Origin: an uncultured Clostridia bacterium
GTDB lineage: Bacteria > Bacillota > Clostridia > TANB77 > CAG-508
Direction of reading: 5' to 3'
Length of the DNA: 5,449 nucleotides
Assembly (NCBI GenBank): GCA_948946035.1
Contig: CARBKU010000102.1
Coordinates: 1 to 5,449 of the forward strand
Below, piece after piece: positions 5,261-5,449 of the stretch. The number at the start of each line of letters is the position of its first letter. Position 1 is the stretch's first letter. The notes under the pieces were generated by a model. It was not told where the DNA came from. It searched no databases and was given only the letters and a program-made list of their open reading frames with translations. The position numbers were made by a program, and so were the translations under genes.

Positions 5261-5449
5261 ATGAATAGAAATTTTATTTCAAACAGTAACTTTGTATTAA
5301 GAAAAGTGTTAAATTCAAAAGAAAATTTGGATATAATACAAGATTTTATTGAAACATTTTTAGACATCAGTATAGAGAAAATTCATTTAAATCCCTATTT
5401 AAAAAGCAAAGAAAAATACCTTCCATCAGAAGAAAGATTTGGAATAGCA
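5261..5449 (+). CDS. Rpn-family PD-(D/E)XK nuclease / putative transposase, N-terminal part
   Basis: The first 63 residues of a protein cut off by the window end, with no stop codon. They read SNFVLRKVLNSKENLDII, then a hydrophobic helix DFIETFLDISIEKI, then HLNPYL and LPSEERFGIA. This order (a 'FVLRKVL'-type start, a leucine- and isoleucine-rich helix, then an 'FGI-D' strand) is that of Rpn recombination-promoting nucleases and related PD-(D/E)XK 'transposases' of Clostridia. The catalytic Asp normally follows FGIA/V and would lie just past the window edge. These proteins are DNA endonucleases linked to recombination and are often found singly as accessory genes. The assignment rests on pattern memory of a short stretch. 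The gene has its own strong promoter and a distant ribosome site. Confidence 0.6.
   Translation, partial: MNRNFISNSNFVLRKVLNSKENLDIIQDFIETFLDISIEKIHLNPYLKSKEKYLPSEERFGIA

Overview
The window is very AT-rich and uses almost only AGA for arginine, with ATA as a frequent isoleucine codon. All genes lie on the + strand with good Shine-Dalgarno sequences. The gene content (a TSCPD/TIGR03905 protein, a WalR-type response regulator, and the MEP enzymes IspG and IspH) points to a low-GC Firmicute, most likely an uncultured or gut-type Clostridia. This is an inference from content and composition; no database was searched.

Layout. 1-116: intergenic DNA with a sigma-A-type promoter. 117-1869: aspS (aspartyl-tRNA synthetase), split into two overlapping reading frames by an apparent one-base insertion near 327-330. 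1845-1950: a compact repetitive and foldable element that contains the last codons and stop of aspS and fills most of the gap to the next gene. 1974-2231: a small four-cysteine TSCPD protein. 2309-3049: an OmpR/PhoB-family response regulator closest to WalR/YycF, with no histidine kinase beside it, followed by a hairpin terminator. 3138-4193 and 4211-5089: ispG and ispH, the last two steps of the MEP isoprenoid pathway, 17 nt apart and ending in a strong terminator whose stem starts inside ispH. 5167-5196: a near-consensus promoter. 5261 to the window end: the start of an Rpn/PD-(D/E)XK nuclease-type gene (transposase-like), cut by the window edge.

The genes are mostly housekeeping. ispG and ispH form a clear functional pair: both are [4Fe-4S] enzymes that act in sequence. 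aspS, the TSCPD gene and the regulator share orientation, but nothing in the sequence shows a shared function. The points most worth a second look are the 76-bp-period repeat element at the aspS 3' end, the aspS frameshift, the unusual subtype of AspRS, and the long gap between the Shine-Dalgarno sequence and the ATG of the last gene. I see no CRISPR array, tRNA, rRNA or complete mobile element, and no convincing new multi-gene system.
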